Below, in pieces: positions 7,466 through 16,270 of a stretch of DNA of 64,000 nt (position 1 is the stretch's first letter; every line of letters starts with the position of its first letter). Below the pieces are notes generated by a model, which saw only the letters and a list, made by a program, of their open reading frames with translations, did not search any database and had not been told where the DNA came from. The stretch is taken from assembly GCA_963737075.1 (NCBI GenBank), contig CAVTRI010000002.1, positions 1,550,001 to 1,614,000 on the forward strand, in the 5' to 3' direction. The translations under genes were made by a program, and so were the position numbers. Origin of the DNA: CAVTRI01 sp963737075 (GTDB lineage Bacteria > Actinomycetota > Acidimicrobiia > Acidimicrobiales > Palsa-688).

Positions 7466-8782
7466 ATGAAGAACCGATACCGTGCGCTGGCGATGGCCGG
7501 GGCAATCGCGCTCGTGGTCACGGCGTGCAGCTCGTCGAGTAAGAACTCGGGAAGCAGCGGGAACACAGGTGGCGGCAATGGAGGCAGCAGCGGCAACAAG
7601 GCGAGTGCCCCCGGAGTCACCGCCCACTCGGTGACGGTCGGCCTTATCACCTCCCTGACCGGGCCCGGCTCGTCGGAGGACACCAATCTCCCCAAGGGGG
7701 CGCAGGCTCGCATCGACGTGCAGAACGCCGAAGGAGGCGTCAATGGGCGCGAGATCACGATGGTCACCAAGGATGACCAGACGAGCGTCACCGGGGTCAT
7801 GAACGCCGCGAACCTGCTCATCCAGCAGCCGGTGTATGCCGTCATGGGCCAGTCGGCCCTGGTGTTCGCGGCGGCCAGGACGCTGTATCAAGCGGGGATG
7901 CCGGTGGTAGGTGGCGGCTTCGACGCCCAGGAATGGGGCCAGCAGCCGTACACCAACATGTTCTCCTTTGGGGGCGCCGGCTCCACCGCGGCCGGTACCG
8001 ATCCGCACGCCCCGACCTACACCTACATCGCGCAGTTCATCAAGGACCAGGGCGGTACCAACGTGGCCGCCTTCGGGTATTCCATCTCGCCGTCGTCGTC
8101 GAACGCAGCCAAGGGCCTCGCGAAGGCGGCCCCGACGGTCGGCATCAAGGTGGGGCTCCTGGACACGAGCGTGCCATTCGGGACAGTGAACGTGGAGCCG
8201 CTGGCGTTGCAGATGAAGCAGGCCGGGGTTGACGCCGCCGAGATGAACATGGACGAGGGCACCAACTTCGCTCTCATCACTGCGGCGAGGCAGGCCGGGG
8301 TGAACCTGAAGGTGCCGTTGATGGCCACGGGGTACGGCCAGCCGCTTCTCGACGACCCGTCGGCGCTCGCAGCGGCCGCGAACAGCTACTTTTTGACGCT
8401 GTGCCAACCGGTGGAGGCCCATTCGGCGGCCACGCAGGCGATGCAGTCGGCGCTCGCCAAGTATGAGGGGTTCACGGGCATCCCCGATTTCGGCTGGTGC
8501 TACGGGTACGTCGGGGCGGACCTGATGATCAAAGGCCTGCAGGAGGCAGGGCAGAACCCGACCCGGCAGTCGTTCATCAGCGGGCTCCGCACGGTCACCA
8601 ACTACACGGCCAACGGCCTGCTGGCGCAGCCGGCCAACTTCAGCCTCAGCCAGTTCGGAAAGTCACCGGACACCGCCTGCGCCTACTTTGTGAAGCTGCA
8701 GGGCAGCAGCTTCCTCCAGGTCCCTGCTGATGGCAAACCCACCTGCGGGACAAAGATCCCCAACTCCAACCTGATTGGTTAG
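7466..8782 (+). CDS. Branched-chain amino acid-type ABC transporter substrate-binding lipoprotein
   Basis: A 438-residue lipoprotein of the Peripla_BP_6 (LivJ/UrtA) type. The signal peptide ends in a lipobox LVVTAC with Cys21, followed by a low-complexity Ser/Gly linker to about residue 50. The mature domain starts VTVGLITSLTGPGSSEDTN, then GARIDVQNAEGGVNGR and VMGQSALVFAA. Start fixed by GGAGGAGGGGG just before ATG 7466. No LivHMGF permease or ATPase genes lie nearby, so it is an orphan binding protein that must use a transporter encoded elsewhere. Directly after its stop is a broken copy of a related gene's tail (8815-8926), suggesting a former tandem pair. Ligand unknown; the setting suggests a carboxylic or aromatic acid. 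Confidence 0.9.
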   Translation: MKNRYRALAMAGAIALVVTACSSSSKNSGSSGNTGGGNGGSSGNKASAPGVTAHSVTVGLITSLTGPGSSEDTNLPKGAQARIDVQNAEGGVNGREITMVTKDDQTSVTGVMNAANLLIQQPVYAVMGQSALVFAAARTLYQAGMPVVGGGFDAQEWGQQPYTNMFSFGGAGSTAAGTDPHAPTYTYIAQFIKDQGGTNVAAFGYSISPSSSNAAKGLAKAAPTVGIKVGLLDTSVPFGTVNVEPLALQMKQAGVDAAEMNMDEGTNFALITAARQAGVNLKVPLMATGYGQPLLDDPSALAAAANSYFLTLCQPVEAHSAATQAMQSALAKYEGFTGIPDFGWCYGYVGADLMIKGLQEAGQNPTRQSFISGLRTVTNYTANGLLAQPANFSLSQFGKSPDTACAYFVKLQGSSFLQVPADGKPTCGTKIPNSNLIG

Positions 8783-8814
8783 CCGCGTGGAGGGGCGATC
8801 GGCCCCTTGCTGGG

Positions 8815-8926
8815 GCACATCGCCGAACACTTCGTGCAAGCTCTTCGTGAAGCTGAAGGGCAGCAGCTTCGTCCCCGTGCCTGCCCGGGGGAAGTCCAGA
8901 AGATCCCCTATTCCAACATGGCCTAA
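8815..8926 (+). pseudogene. C-terminal remnant of a second substrate-binding protein
   Basis: Translation gives SPNTSCKLFVKLKGSSFVPVP then, after a one-base frame change near 8894, QKIPYSNMA and a stop at 8926. This matches the end of the intact gene just upstream (SPDTACAYFVKLQGSSFLQVP ... TKIPNSNLIG), at about 60 percent identity by eye. It is the tail of a diverged tandem paralogue whose front has been deleted and whose frame is broken. Confidence 0.75.
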
Positions 8927-8937
8927 CGTCACGGACC

Positions 8938-9849
8938 ATGACACAGTTCGGGATCCACAGCGGCCCTCAGGAGTGCACCATCGAAGACCTGTTCGAGCTG
9001 TGGGGGTATGCGGAGGACCTCGGCTTCGACTGGATCAGCATCTGGGACCACTTCTATGCCGCGCAGGTGCCACCCGAGCGCGACTGCTTCGAGGCCGTCG
9101 CCTGCCACGCCGCCTTGGCCGTGCGTACCAGTCGGGTGCGGGTCGGGTCGCTCGTGTACTGCGCCGGGTATCGCCATCCGGCGGTGCTCGCCAACGCCGG
9201 GGTGACGATCGACCACCTGTCGGGCGGCCGGCTGGAGCTCGGCCTGGGGGCCGGCTGGCACGATGCGGAGTACCGCGGGTACGGCCTGCCGTTCGAGTCG
9301 CCCGGGACCAGGCTGCGGCGCCTGGCCGAGGCGGTGCAAGTGATACGGCTCCTGTGGAGCGAGGAGGTCGTCAAGTTCCAGGGCGAGTTCTTCACGCTCG
9401 ATGACGCCATCTGTGAACCGAAGCCCCTGCAGCAGACCCCCCGGATATGGATCGGCGCCTCGGGCGAGCGGACGGCGCTCCCGCTCGTTGGCCGCCTGGC
9501 CGACGGGTGGAACGTGGCCTACGTCTCTCCGGAGGCGTTCGCGCAGAAGCTGGCCATCGTGCAAGAGCACGCGCCGTTCCCCGATCGCCTGGTCACCGGC
9601 GTCAACGTCGGCCTGGTGTTTGCCGACCGCGACGCCGATGAGGAACTGCGCCGGCGTTTCGGCGCCGCCGCCGAGTTCGTGAAGGCTGGAAGCCTCCACG
9701 GCAGCGTCGACCAGATCGTAGACAAGATCGGGCGGTACCAGGCTGCCGGCGCCGACTGGATCAACCTCGGCCTCCGGGCCCCGTTCGATCTCGATGCCGT
9801 CGAGCGGTTCGCCACCGAGGTGGTTCCGCAGACGCGGCGCGACGCCTAG
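8938..9849 (+). CDS. LLM-class flavin (probably F420)-dependent oxidoreductase
   Basis: A 303-residue luciferase-like barrel of the F420-dependent type. Motifs include FGIHSGPQECTIEDLFELW at the start, GFDWISIWDHFY, TIDHLSGGRLELGLGAGWH and PRIWIGASGERTALPLVGRLADGWN, the cofactor phosphate loop. Such proteins usually move hydride between F420 (or FMN) and an organic substrate, for example oxidising an alcohol or reducing an enone. Start is ATG 8938, twelve bases after the remnant's stop and without a clear ribosome site. It is the last gene before a 459-bp gene-free stretch. Confidence 0.88.
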   Translation: MTQFGIHSGPQECTIEDLFELWGYAEDLGFDWISIWDHFYAAQVPPERDCFEAVACHAALAVRTSRVRVGSLVYCAGYRHPAVLANAGVTIDHLSGGRLELGLGAGWHDAEYRGYGLPFESPGTRLRRLAEAVQVIRLLWSEEVVKFQGEFFTLDDAICEPKPLQQTPRIWIGASGERTALPLVGRLADGWNVAYVSPEAFAQKLAIVQEHAPFPDRLVTGVNVGLVFADRDADEELRRRFGAAAEFVKAGSLHGSVDQIVDKIGRYQAAGADWINLGLRAPFDLDAVERFATEVVPQTRRDA

Positions 9850-9865
9850 GGACGGCGCCCGTCCT

Positions 9866-9951
9866 CGGGCTCAGTTCGCGACCGTCCACGGGCTCAGTTC
9901 ACGGGCTCAGTCGCGGCCCCAGTCCTCGGGCTCAGTCATGCGGGGCTTAGT
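9866..9951 (+). repeat. Degenerate short repeat, CGGGCTCAGT x4-5
   Basis: CGGGCTCAGT occurs at 9866-9875, 9889-9898, 9902-9911 and 9927-9936, with a fifth worn copy CGGGGCTTAGT at 9941-9951; units are spaced 13-25 nt. It begins 17 nt after the stop of the LLM gene. It encodes nothing recognisable and abuts the nested inverted repeat at 9955-10153. It could be a protein-binding array or worn element end. Confidence 0.6.
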
Positions 9952-9954
9952 CCG

Positions 9955-10153
9955 ACGCTGGCGCGCGGCGTACCGCCGTCGTCCGGGTACACCGCGCGCT
10001 GGGGTGGCTGCTACGGATGCGGGCGGCGCCAGCCTGCGCGCTCGGGGTGCCCATATGACGCCGTGGCGCGCAGCTGTGCCGTCGGCGCGAGCCGCCCGGA
10101 CCCCGCCAGCGCGCGTCGTGCGGCCGATTGCCCAGAAGGCCGCGCGCCAGCGT
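9955..10153. repeat. Nested inverted-repeat element in the 9850-10308 gene-free stretch
   Basis: ACGCTGGCGCGCGGC (9955-9969) recurs in perfect inverted form at 10139-10153, and inside it CGCGCGCTGG (9993-10002) is inverted at 10106-10115. TTAG just outside the left arm pairs with CTAA outside the right arm, extending the symmetry. The 199-bp unit is unusually rich in GCGCGC and holds no plausible gene in any frame. It could be a short non-autonomous mobile element, a structured RNA or a cruciform terminator after the LLM gene. The rest of 9850-10308 shows only the repeat at 9866-9951 and the ribosome site of the next gene. Confidence 0.55.
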
Positions 10154-10308
10154 GTCTAATGAGGCGCCGCGTGCCCAAAACATCGAGACGTGCCCGAAGA
10201 GGCGCGCCCCACGGCTGGGTAAAGCGAGCCAGCCACGGCTTGCCCATAGCGGCGGTAGAGTTGCAGGAGTAAGCACTTGCTCATCCCGAAAAAGGAGAGG
10301 ACACGAGG

Positions 10309-11559
10309 ATGACCGAGCGGACGCTGCTGAAGAATGGAAAGGTCCTCACCTGCTCGGGAGACCCCGCAGAACGCCCCGTCGACGGTGACATCCTCATCGA
10401 AGGCAACCGCATCGCGAAGGTGTCGGCGGGCCCGCTCGAGATCGACGAGGCGTCGACGCGGGTCGTCGACGTTCGAGGTGCGACAGTGCTCCCAGGGCTG
10501 TGCGACGCCCACACGCACATCAGCTGGCCGCTCGATTTCGTGTTCGACCACACCGGGGTGGCGAACGAACCTCCGGCCAGGCACGCCCTCGAGGTAGCCG
10601 CGGTCGCCAGAACGTTCCTGGAGAGCGGATACACCTTGATCGTTGGGGCCGGTGTGCTCCAGCCCCTCGACGACGTGTTGGCCAAGGACGCCATCGACCG
10701 TGGCCTCATCCCCGGCCCCCGGATCGTCCCCAGCGGTCCGATGGTGACCGAAGTAGAGGGGATCTCGGCGGACGCCGGAACGATGGAGGTCGTCGCCGAC
10801 GCCAAGGATCTGCGGGAGACCGTCGCCCGCCAGTGCGATATGGGCGTCAAGGCGCTGAAACTGTTCGTGTCCGGGGACAGCATCGTGCCCCGGTGGCCGT
10901 CCGAGGACGTGTATATGAACGACGAGATGCTGCACGCAGCGGTGGACGAGGCCGACCGCCACGGGGCGTTCATCACCGTCCACGCGCGCGCGGCCGCGAG
11001 CGTCGCCATGGCGGCCCGTACCGGTGTAAGGGTCATTCATCACGCATGCTTCCTCGATGACGAGGCGCTGGCCGCTCTGGAAGCCCGGCGGGACGACGTG
11101 TGGGTGTGCCCGGGGATGCACTACCTGTACGCGGTCGTCAACGGCCACGCCGCCCCGTGGGGCGTGACCGCCGAGCAGATCGAGGCGTCGGGCTATCGGA
11201 GGGAGCTCGAATCGCAGGCCGACGGTCTCCGCAAGCTCAACGCGGCCGGCATCAAGATTCTCGCGGGCGGCGATTTCGGCCATCAGTGGACGCATCACGG
11301 GACGTACGCGGCCGAGCTGCAGCGTTACGTCGAACTGGCGGACATGGCGCCGATCCAAGCCATCCACACCGCCACCCGCAACGCCGGACCGCTCGTCGGC
11401 CTCGACGTGGGCCAGGTCCGCGAAGGGTATCTCGCCGACCTGCTCGTCCTCGACGGCGACCCGACGGTGGACATCTCGTTGCTCCAGCGCCCCGAACGCC
11501 GCCGCGCCGTCCTCAAGGACGGCCGGTTCGCCTACGTCAATCCAGGGATGTTTCCGTGA
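10309..11559 (+). CDS. Amidohydrolase family protein (imidazolonepropionase/dipeptidase type, PF01979)
   Basis: A 416-residue cyclic amidohydrolase. Unlike the amidohydrolase-2 proteins elsewhere in the window it has the classical H-x-H (LPGLCDAHTHISWP, about residues 62-75), a Lys in GVKALKLFVSGD, and His ligands in FITVHARAAASV and GVRVIHHACFLDD, ending with the usual strand GQVREGYLADLLVLDGDP of composite-domain amidohydrolases. It should hydrolyse an amide, lactam or peptide bond with a binuclear metal centre in the cytoplasm. AAAGGAGAGG and GAGG precede ATG 10309. Its stop overlaps the GTG of the oxidoreductase at 11556, so the two are co-translated; a pathway delivering a 2-oxoacid to that enzyme would make sense. 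Confidence 0.9.
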   Translation: MTERTLLKNGKVLTCSGDPAERPVDGDILIEGNRIAKVSAGPLEIDEASTRVVDVRGATVLPGLCDAHTHISWPLDFVFDHTGVANEPPARHALEVAAVARTFLESGYTLIVGAGVLQPLDDVLAKDAIDRGLIPGPRIVPSGPMVTEVEGISADAGTMEVVADAKDLRETVARQCDMGVKALKLFVSGDSIVPRWPSEDVYMNDEMLHAAVDEADRHGAFITVHARAAASVAMAARTGVRVIHHACFLDDEALAALEARRDDVWVCPGMHYLYAVVNGHAAPWGVTAEQIEASGYRRELESQADGLRKLNAAGIKILAGGDFGHQWTHHGTYAAELQRYVELADMAPIQAIHTATRNAGPLVGLDVGQVREGYLADLLVLDGDPTVDISLLQRPERRRAVLKDGRFAYVNPGMFP

Positions 11560-14500
11560 CGGATCTGCGAGCGCCCGCACGGGCGACGACGACCCTGTCC
11601 GGCGTGGACACGCTCGCCCGCTTGCTCGTCCTCCGGCAGCAGCTGGACGCGGGCGACGGGCTCACGACGGCGACCATGGTGTCCGGCTATCCGGGGTCGC
11701 CATTGGGAGGCTTCGACCTGACGGTCGAGGCCATGGGCGAGGTCATGGCTGCCCATCGCATCCTCCACCGTCCGGGGATCAACGAGGAACTGGCGGCGGC
11801 CACCGTCTGGGGGAGCCAGATGGGTGCCGCCGTTGAGTACGCCGACGTCGACGGGGTGGCGGGTGTGTGGTACGGCAAGACACCGGGGCTGGACCGATGC
11901 GGCGACGTGCTCAAGCACGCCAACGCGATGGGCAGCGGCCCCAACGGCGGGGTCGTCATGTTCTGCGGCGACGACCCGACCGCCAAGTCGTCGACGCTGC
12001 CCTGCGACAGCCAGTACACCTTCCAGGACGCCTGCATCCCCGTGCTCTATCCCGGCAACCAGCAGGACGTCGTCGATCTCGGCGTGCACGCCTTCCGGCT
12101 GTCCCGTTACTGCGGTTCGTGGGTGGGGCTGAAGATCGTCACCTCAGTCGCCGACGGGATCGGCACCGTCGATCTCGACCTCTCGCGTCACACGTTTCTC
12201 GCGCCGGCGAACCTGGTTGTCGACGGCGAGCCGTGGCGCCATGAGCCTCTCGCGACCATGGGCCCTCACCAGATCCCCAACCAGGAGGCGCTGCTCCTTC
12301 AACGGCTGCAGGCCGCCCAGGCATACGCGCGGCACAACGTGCTCGGCCGCGTGGTCGGAGCTCCGCCAGGTGCCGCCTTGGGCGTGGTGTGCGCGGGGAA
12401 GACGTACTTCGACGTGGTGCAGGCCTTGGCCGACCTCGGCATCGACGTGGACCAATTGGCAGATATCGGCGTTCGGGTGCTGAAGCTCGGGATGACGTAC
12501 CCGTTGGTGGAGGAGACCGTCGCCGAGTTCGCGGCCAGCGTCGAGCGGCTGGTCGTGATCGAAGAAAAGCGGCCGTTCATTGAGACGCAGTTGCGGAGCA
12601 TCCTGCACGAGGCGAGGAGCGCCACCCCGGTGCTCGGCAAGCGCGACCGGGCCGGGCAGCCGCTGGTGTCCTCCGTGGGTGAGCTCAATCCCAACGCGGT
12701 TGGCGCCATCCTGAACCGCGTCATGCCCACTCTGGCGCCGAGCGAGCACCCCGCGCCCAAGAAGGATCGCCTGCCGCTGGTGGCGCTGCCCGGTAGGCCG
12801 CCGAGCTTCTGCAGCGGGTGCCCGCACAACCGTTCCACGGTGTTCCCCGTGGGAGCGCTCGTCGGCGGGGGAGTGGGCTGTCACGGGATCATGTATTTCG
12901 AGGCCCGGCACAAGGGCATGAAGAGCCTGGCGCCGACGCCAATGGGAGCCGAAGGCGTGCCATGGATTGGGCTGTCCCCTTTCGTCTCCGAGCCACATTT
13001 GATCCAGAATCTCGGTGACGGCACGTTCAGCCATTCCGGGATTCTCGCCATCCGGGCGAGCGTCGCTGCCGGCGTCAACGTCACGTTCAAGATTCTCTAC
13101 AACACCGCAGTAGCCATGACCGGGGGCCAGGAGGTCACCGGCCTGATGGACGTGCCGGCATTGACGCGGGCGCTCGAAGCGGAGGGTGTGCGAAAGATCG
13201 TTGTGTGCGCGGAGGACCCGCACCGCTACCAGCGCCGGGCGAAATGGGCTGCAGGCGTCGACGTCCTCGGCAGGGACCGGCTGCCCGAAGTCCAGGAGCA
13301 GCTGCGCGACGTTCCCGGGGTGACGATCATCGTGTACGACCAGCGGTGCGCGGCCGAGGCCCGCCGGCTGCGCAAGCGGGGCCTGCTGGCGGAGCCCCCG
13401 CAGCGCGTGTTCATCAACGAAGCAGTATGCGAAGGCTGCGGCGACTGCAGCACCAAGAGCAACTGTATTTCCGTGTTGCCACACGAAACAGAGTTCGGGG
13501 AAAAGCGCTACATCCACGACCTGTCCTGCAACCGGGACTACACGTGCCTGGAAGGAGACTGCCCCTCGTTTGTGACGATCACTCCCAAGAAGGGGAGGGG
13601 AAAGAGCAAGCCCGCGTCGCGAGCCCGCCCGTCGCTGCCATCAGGCTCGCTGCCAGAACCGCCCATGCCGCCGATGGACGGGCGGTACAGCATCTACTTC
13701 ACGGGCATCGGCGGTACGGGCGTGGTTACCGCCAACCGGATCCTGGCCGCGGCGGCCGAGGCGGCGGGCCTCGCCGTTGGAGGTGTGGACCAGACGGGGT
13801 TATCCCAGAAGGCGGGCGCCGTTGTCTCGCATCTGCACTTGGCGAGCGAGCCCAGCCGGCTTGGCTCGGCAACCGTGTGCCGCGGAGGGGCCGACCTGTA
13901 CCTGTCCGGCGACATCCTCCAGGCCGCAGCCGCCAGCCATCTCGAGAAGGTCCGTTTCGGTCACACCGTCGCCGTGATCGACAGCAACATCATGCCGACG
14001 TCGGCCATGCTGCAGAGCGACCTCGGGGCGCCCGACGTCTCCACGCTCCGGCAGGCCATCGAGGACCGCGTTGGGCGGGCGGTCTTTCTCGACACCAAGC
14101 GCATTGCGGAGGACGTGTTCGACAATCACCTGCTGGCCAATGTGGTCCTGCTCGGCGCCGCGTACCAGCTCGCTGGCCTGCCGCTGTCGCTGGCCGACGT
14201 CGAGCGGGCCCTGCAGCGCCAAGGCAGAGCGGCCGCCGACAACCGGGAAGCCTTTGAATGGGGCCGGTGGGCGGTGCACGACAGTGCCGCCGTGGGGGCG
14301 CGCCTGCCCGGCTCCGATGAGCAGTCCCGTCTGTTCGACCCGTCGTCTGGTGCTCTCGTCCGTGCTGGACGCCTGGTTTCGGCCTTCCCGGTATCGCTTC
14401 GCGACGTCCTCGCCCGGCGAGCGGCGCAGGTGATCGACTACCAGGACGAGGCGCTGACTCGTCGCTTCCTCGATCTCGTCTCCCGCGTCGCTGCCGTGGA

Positions 14501-14993
14501 CGACGCATCGCATCAGTGGGCGTTGACCCGGGCCGTGGCCGAGTCGTGGTTCAAGCTCCTCACCTACAAGGACGAGTACGAAGTGGCCCGTCTCCACCTG
14601 AAGGTCGACTACGACCGTGTGGCCCGCGACCTGGGGATCGACGGCCCGTATTCGGTTACGTACCACCTCCACCCGCCCGTGTTGCGCCGCATAGGGCTGA
14701 AGAAGAAGCTGCCGATGGGCAAGCCCTACGAGCTTGCCTTCCACGTCCTGCGCGGCATGCGGCAGCTGCGGGGCACCCCGTTCGACCCGTTCGGATGGCA
14801 CCGCGACCGACGAACCGAGCGGGCGCTCATCGAGGAGTACGAGCAACTTGTCACGCGGCTCATCGACGCCGACGCCTCCTACGACACCATGGTCGGCACC
14901 GCCGAGTCGCCCATGGCGATCAAGGGCTACGGGCCGATCAAGGAGGCCGCGGTGGGGCGGTGGCGGGCGGCAGTCCCAGCTACGAGACGCTGA
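11556..14993 (+). CDS. Fused indolepyruvate-type 2-oxoacid:ferredoxin oxidoreductase (IorA-IorB-like)
   Basis: A 1145-residue single-chain enzyme oxidatively decarboxylating 2-oxoacids (aryl pyruvates in known members) to acyl-CoA while reducing ferredoxin. The N-terminal pyrimidine-binding domain has MVSGYPGSPLGGF, a Cys-containing SFCSGCPHNRST lies near residue 415, the thiamine-diphosphate motif LGDGTFSHSG...NTAVAMTGGQ at about 487-530, and a Cys-rich cluster domain VCEGCGDCSTKSNC near 622-640. The IorB-like domain (YFTGIGGTGVVTANRILA) starts near residue 708, followed by a C-terminal extension from about 900. GTG 11556 overlaps the upstream stop (CCGTGACG). The 3' end runs 14 bp into the convergent amidohydrolase gene. 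Length matches fused actinobacterial and proteobacterial forms (about 1150). Confidence 0.94.
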   Translation: MTDLRAPARATTTLSGVDTLARLLVLRQQLDAGDGLTTATMVSGYPGSPLGGFDLTVEAMGEVMAAHRILHRPGINEELAAATVWGSQMGAAVEYADVDGVAGVWYGKTPGLDRCGDVLKHANAMGSGPNGGVVMFCGDDPTAKSSTLPCDSQYTFQDACIPVLYPGNQQDVVDLGVHAFRLSRYCGSWVGLKIVTSVADGIGTVDLDLSRHTFLAPANLVVDGEPWRHEPLATMGPHQIPNQEALLLQRLQAAQAYARHNVLGRVVGAPPGAALGVVCAGKTYFDVVQALADLGIDVDQLADIGVRVLKLGMTYPLVEETVAEFAASVERLVVIEEKRPFIETQLRSILHEARSATPVLGKRDRAGQPLVSSVGELNPNAVGAILNRVMPTLAPSEHPAPKKDRLPLVALPGRPPSFCSGCPHNRSTVFPVGALVGGGVGCHGIMYFEARHKGMKSLAPTPMGAEGVPWIGLSPFVSEPHLIQNLGDGTFSHSGILAIRASVAAGVNVTFKILYNTAVAMTGGQEVTGLMDVPALTRALEAEGVRKIVVCAEDPHRYQRRAKWAAGVDVLGRDRLPEVQEQLRDVPGVTIIVYDQRCAAEARRLRKRGLLAEPPQRVFINEAVCEGCGDCSTKSNCISVLPHETEFGEKRYIHDLSCNRDYTCLEGDCPSFVTITPKKGRGKSKPASRARPSLPSGSLPEPPMPPMDGRYSIYFTGIGGTGVVTANRILAAAAEAAGLAVGGVDQTGLSQKAGAVVSHLHLASEPSRLGSATVCRGGADLYLSGDILQAAAASHLEKVRFGHTVAVIDSNIMPTSAMLQSDLGAPDVSTLRQAIEDRVGRAVFLDTKRIAEDVFDNHLLANVVLLGAAYQLAGLPLSLADVERALQRQGRAAADNREAFEWGRWAVHDSAAVGARLPGSDEQSRLFDPSSGALVRAGRLVSAFPVSLRDVLARRAAQVIDYQDEALTRRFLDLVSRVAAVDDASHQWALTRAVAESWFKLLTYKDEYEVARLHLKVDYDRVARDLGIDGPYSVTYHLHPPVLRRIGLKKKLPMGKPYELAFHVLRGMRQLRGTPFDPFGWHRDRRTERALIEEYEQLVTRLIDADASYDTMVGTAESPMAIKGYGPIKEAAVGRWRAAVPATRR

Positions 14994-16188
14994 TTGTCGC
15001 CGGGTCGGCCGGGGTGAAGTTGTAGACCCTCGCCGCGTTGCCGACCGTGATCTTGTATTGCACGTCCTCGGGCAGGTGGCCGAGCCACTTACGGGCCAGG
15101 CTCACGGTCTCCGGCCACGTGGTGTCGGAGTGCGGGTAGTCGCACTCGAGCATCACGTTGTCCTCGCCGATCAGGTCCAGCAGCCGTAGCCCGGCCTGGT
15201 CGTCGATGAAGGTCCCGTATACGTGGTCCTTGAACAAGCGACGGATGTCGGTGTCGAGCTTGAAACGAGAGGCGCTTTTCGCCTCACCCCGCTCGTGGCT
15301 CGGGCTCATGTTGATGTCGAACCGAGAAGCCCAGAACCGCTGCTTGTCCACGACCTGCTCGGCCCTCTCGAGGAAGTACGGGATCCACCCGATTGATGCT
15401 TCCGACAGTGCGATCTTGAGCCCGGGGAACCGCTCGAAGTTGCCGCTGAACAGCCAGTCGAGCAGCGTCCCTGCTTGGTTGGCGGCAGCCGAGTACGCCA
15501 TGAACGCCAGCGTCGGCATGTCGTCCGACGTGCGGATCAGGTTGGACGACGAACCGACGTGCATCGAGACGACCAGTCTGGCGTCCTCAGCAACCCGGAA
15601 CACCGGATCCCAGTAGTCGGTATGGATGGATGGCAGACCGAGCTTCGTCGGGTTCTCCGAGAACGCGACCGACTTCGCCCCCAATGCCGTCGTCCGCTCG
15701 AGTTCGGCGGCGGCCGCGGCCGGGTCCCACAGCGGAATGATCATCATGGGGATGAACCGGCCTGGGAAGGCGGCATCGAACTCCTCGAGGATGAAGTCGT
15801 TCCACGCCTGGACGCACACCAGCGCCAGCTCCTTGTCCTTTCCCTCGTGGAACACCTGCCCGCAGTACCGTGGAAATGAAGGGAAAAGCAGCGACGACAG
15901 CACGAACCCCTGGTTCATGTCGGCCACTCGCGCCGCAGGCTCATAACACCCCGGCCGCATGTCGTCATAGGTGATCGGCTCGGGTGAGAACTCCTCCCGG
16001 CGCTTGCCGACGACCGCGTTGAGCCCCGTAGTGACGATCTGCCGGTCCTCGTACACCCAGAACTCTGAATCCCCGTCCCGCACGATGTGCGGCGCCGTCT
16101 CCCGCCACCGCGCGGGGACCCGCTCCTGCCACAGCCTGGCCGGCTCGATGAGGTGGTCATCGACCGAAACGAACCAGTTGAAGGACAT
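14980..16188 (-). CDS. Amidohydrolase-2 family metal-dependent hydrolase/decarboxylase
   Basis: A 402-residue PF04909 protein. FVSVDDHLIEPARLW carries the D-x-H-x-x-E metal site; ARLVVSMHVGSSS holds a middle His; MLECDYPHSDTTWP near residue 346 supplies the late Asp/His; NAARVYNF closes the protein. Start set by GAGGAGGTCCG directly before ATG 16188. It is close in pattern to the protein at 37120 (both read DDH-x-IEP and CDYPHxDTTWP) and is the evident parent type of the remnant at 22991. Its 3' end overlaps that of the convergent oxidoreductase gene by 14 bp. A near-palindromic operator (16212-16225) lies just upstream, so it is probably a separately controlled single gene. Confidence 0.88.
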   Translation of the reverse strand: MSFNWFVSVDDHLIEPARLWQERVPARWRETAPHIVRDGDSEFWVYEDRQIVTTGLNAVVGKRREEFSPEPITYDDMRPGCYEPAARVADMNQGFVLSSLLFPSFPRYCGQVFHEGKDKELALVCVQAWNDFILEEFDAAFPGRFIPMMIIPLWDPAAAAAELERTTALGAKSVAFSENPTKLGLPSIHTDYWDPVFRVAEDARLVVSMHVGSSSNLIRTSDDMPTLAFMAYSAAANQAGTLLDWLFSGNFERFPGLKIALSEASIGWIPYFLERAEQVVDKQRFWASRFDINMSPSHERGEAKSASRFKLDTDIRRLFKDHVYGTFIDDQAGLRLLDLIGEDNVMLECDYPHSDTTWPETVSLARKWLGHLPEDVQYKITVGNAARVYNFTPADPATISVS

Positions 16189-16211
16189 CGGACCTCCTCG
16201 ACTGCTTAGAA

Positions 16212-16225
16212 AGCGAGCGCTCACA
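16212..16225. promoter_or_regulatory. Candidate TetR-type operator
   Basis: AGCGAGCGCTCACA, with perfect core GAGCGCTC and 10 of 14 positions symmetric, sits 24 nt before the ATG of the amidohydrolase at 16188. Its layout (AGnGAG..CTCnCn) resembles the site at 20837-20850. No TetR gene is in the window. Confidence 0.4.
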
Positions 16226-16270
16226 TATGATGCTAGCAGGTGGGTCGGCGCGTGACTACCCGAGCCGGGC

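Noticed and set aside
9866..9951. CRISPR array
   Set aside because: Repeat units are only 10 bp with irregular 3-28 nt gaps, and no cas genes are present.
9794..10276. Open frames in the 9850-10308 gap on both strands
   Set aside because: Composition is Arg/Ala/Pro-rich with no motif, and they cross inverted repeats; no ribosome site fits.
11100..11555. N-terminal extension of the oxidoreductase frame
   Set aside because: It overlaps the upstream amidohydrolase in another frame and has no domain character; GTG 11556 overlaps that gene's stop as expected for coupled genes.
12144..13517. A 457-codon minus-strand frame inside the 2-oxoacid oxidoreductase gene
   Set aside because: Antisense shadow in GC-rich DNA; the plus strand has thiamine and Fe-S motifs throughout.
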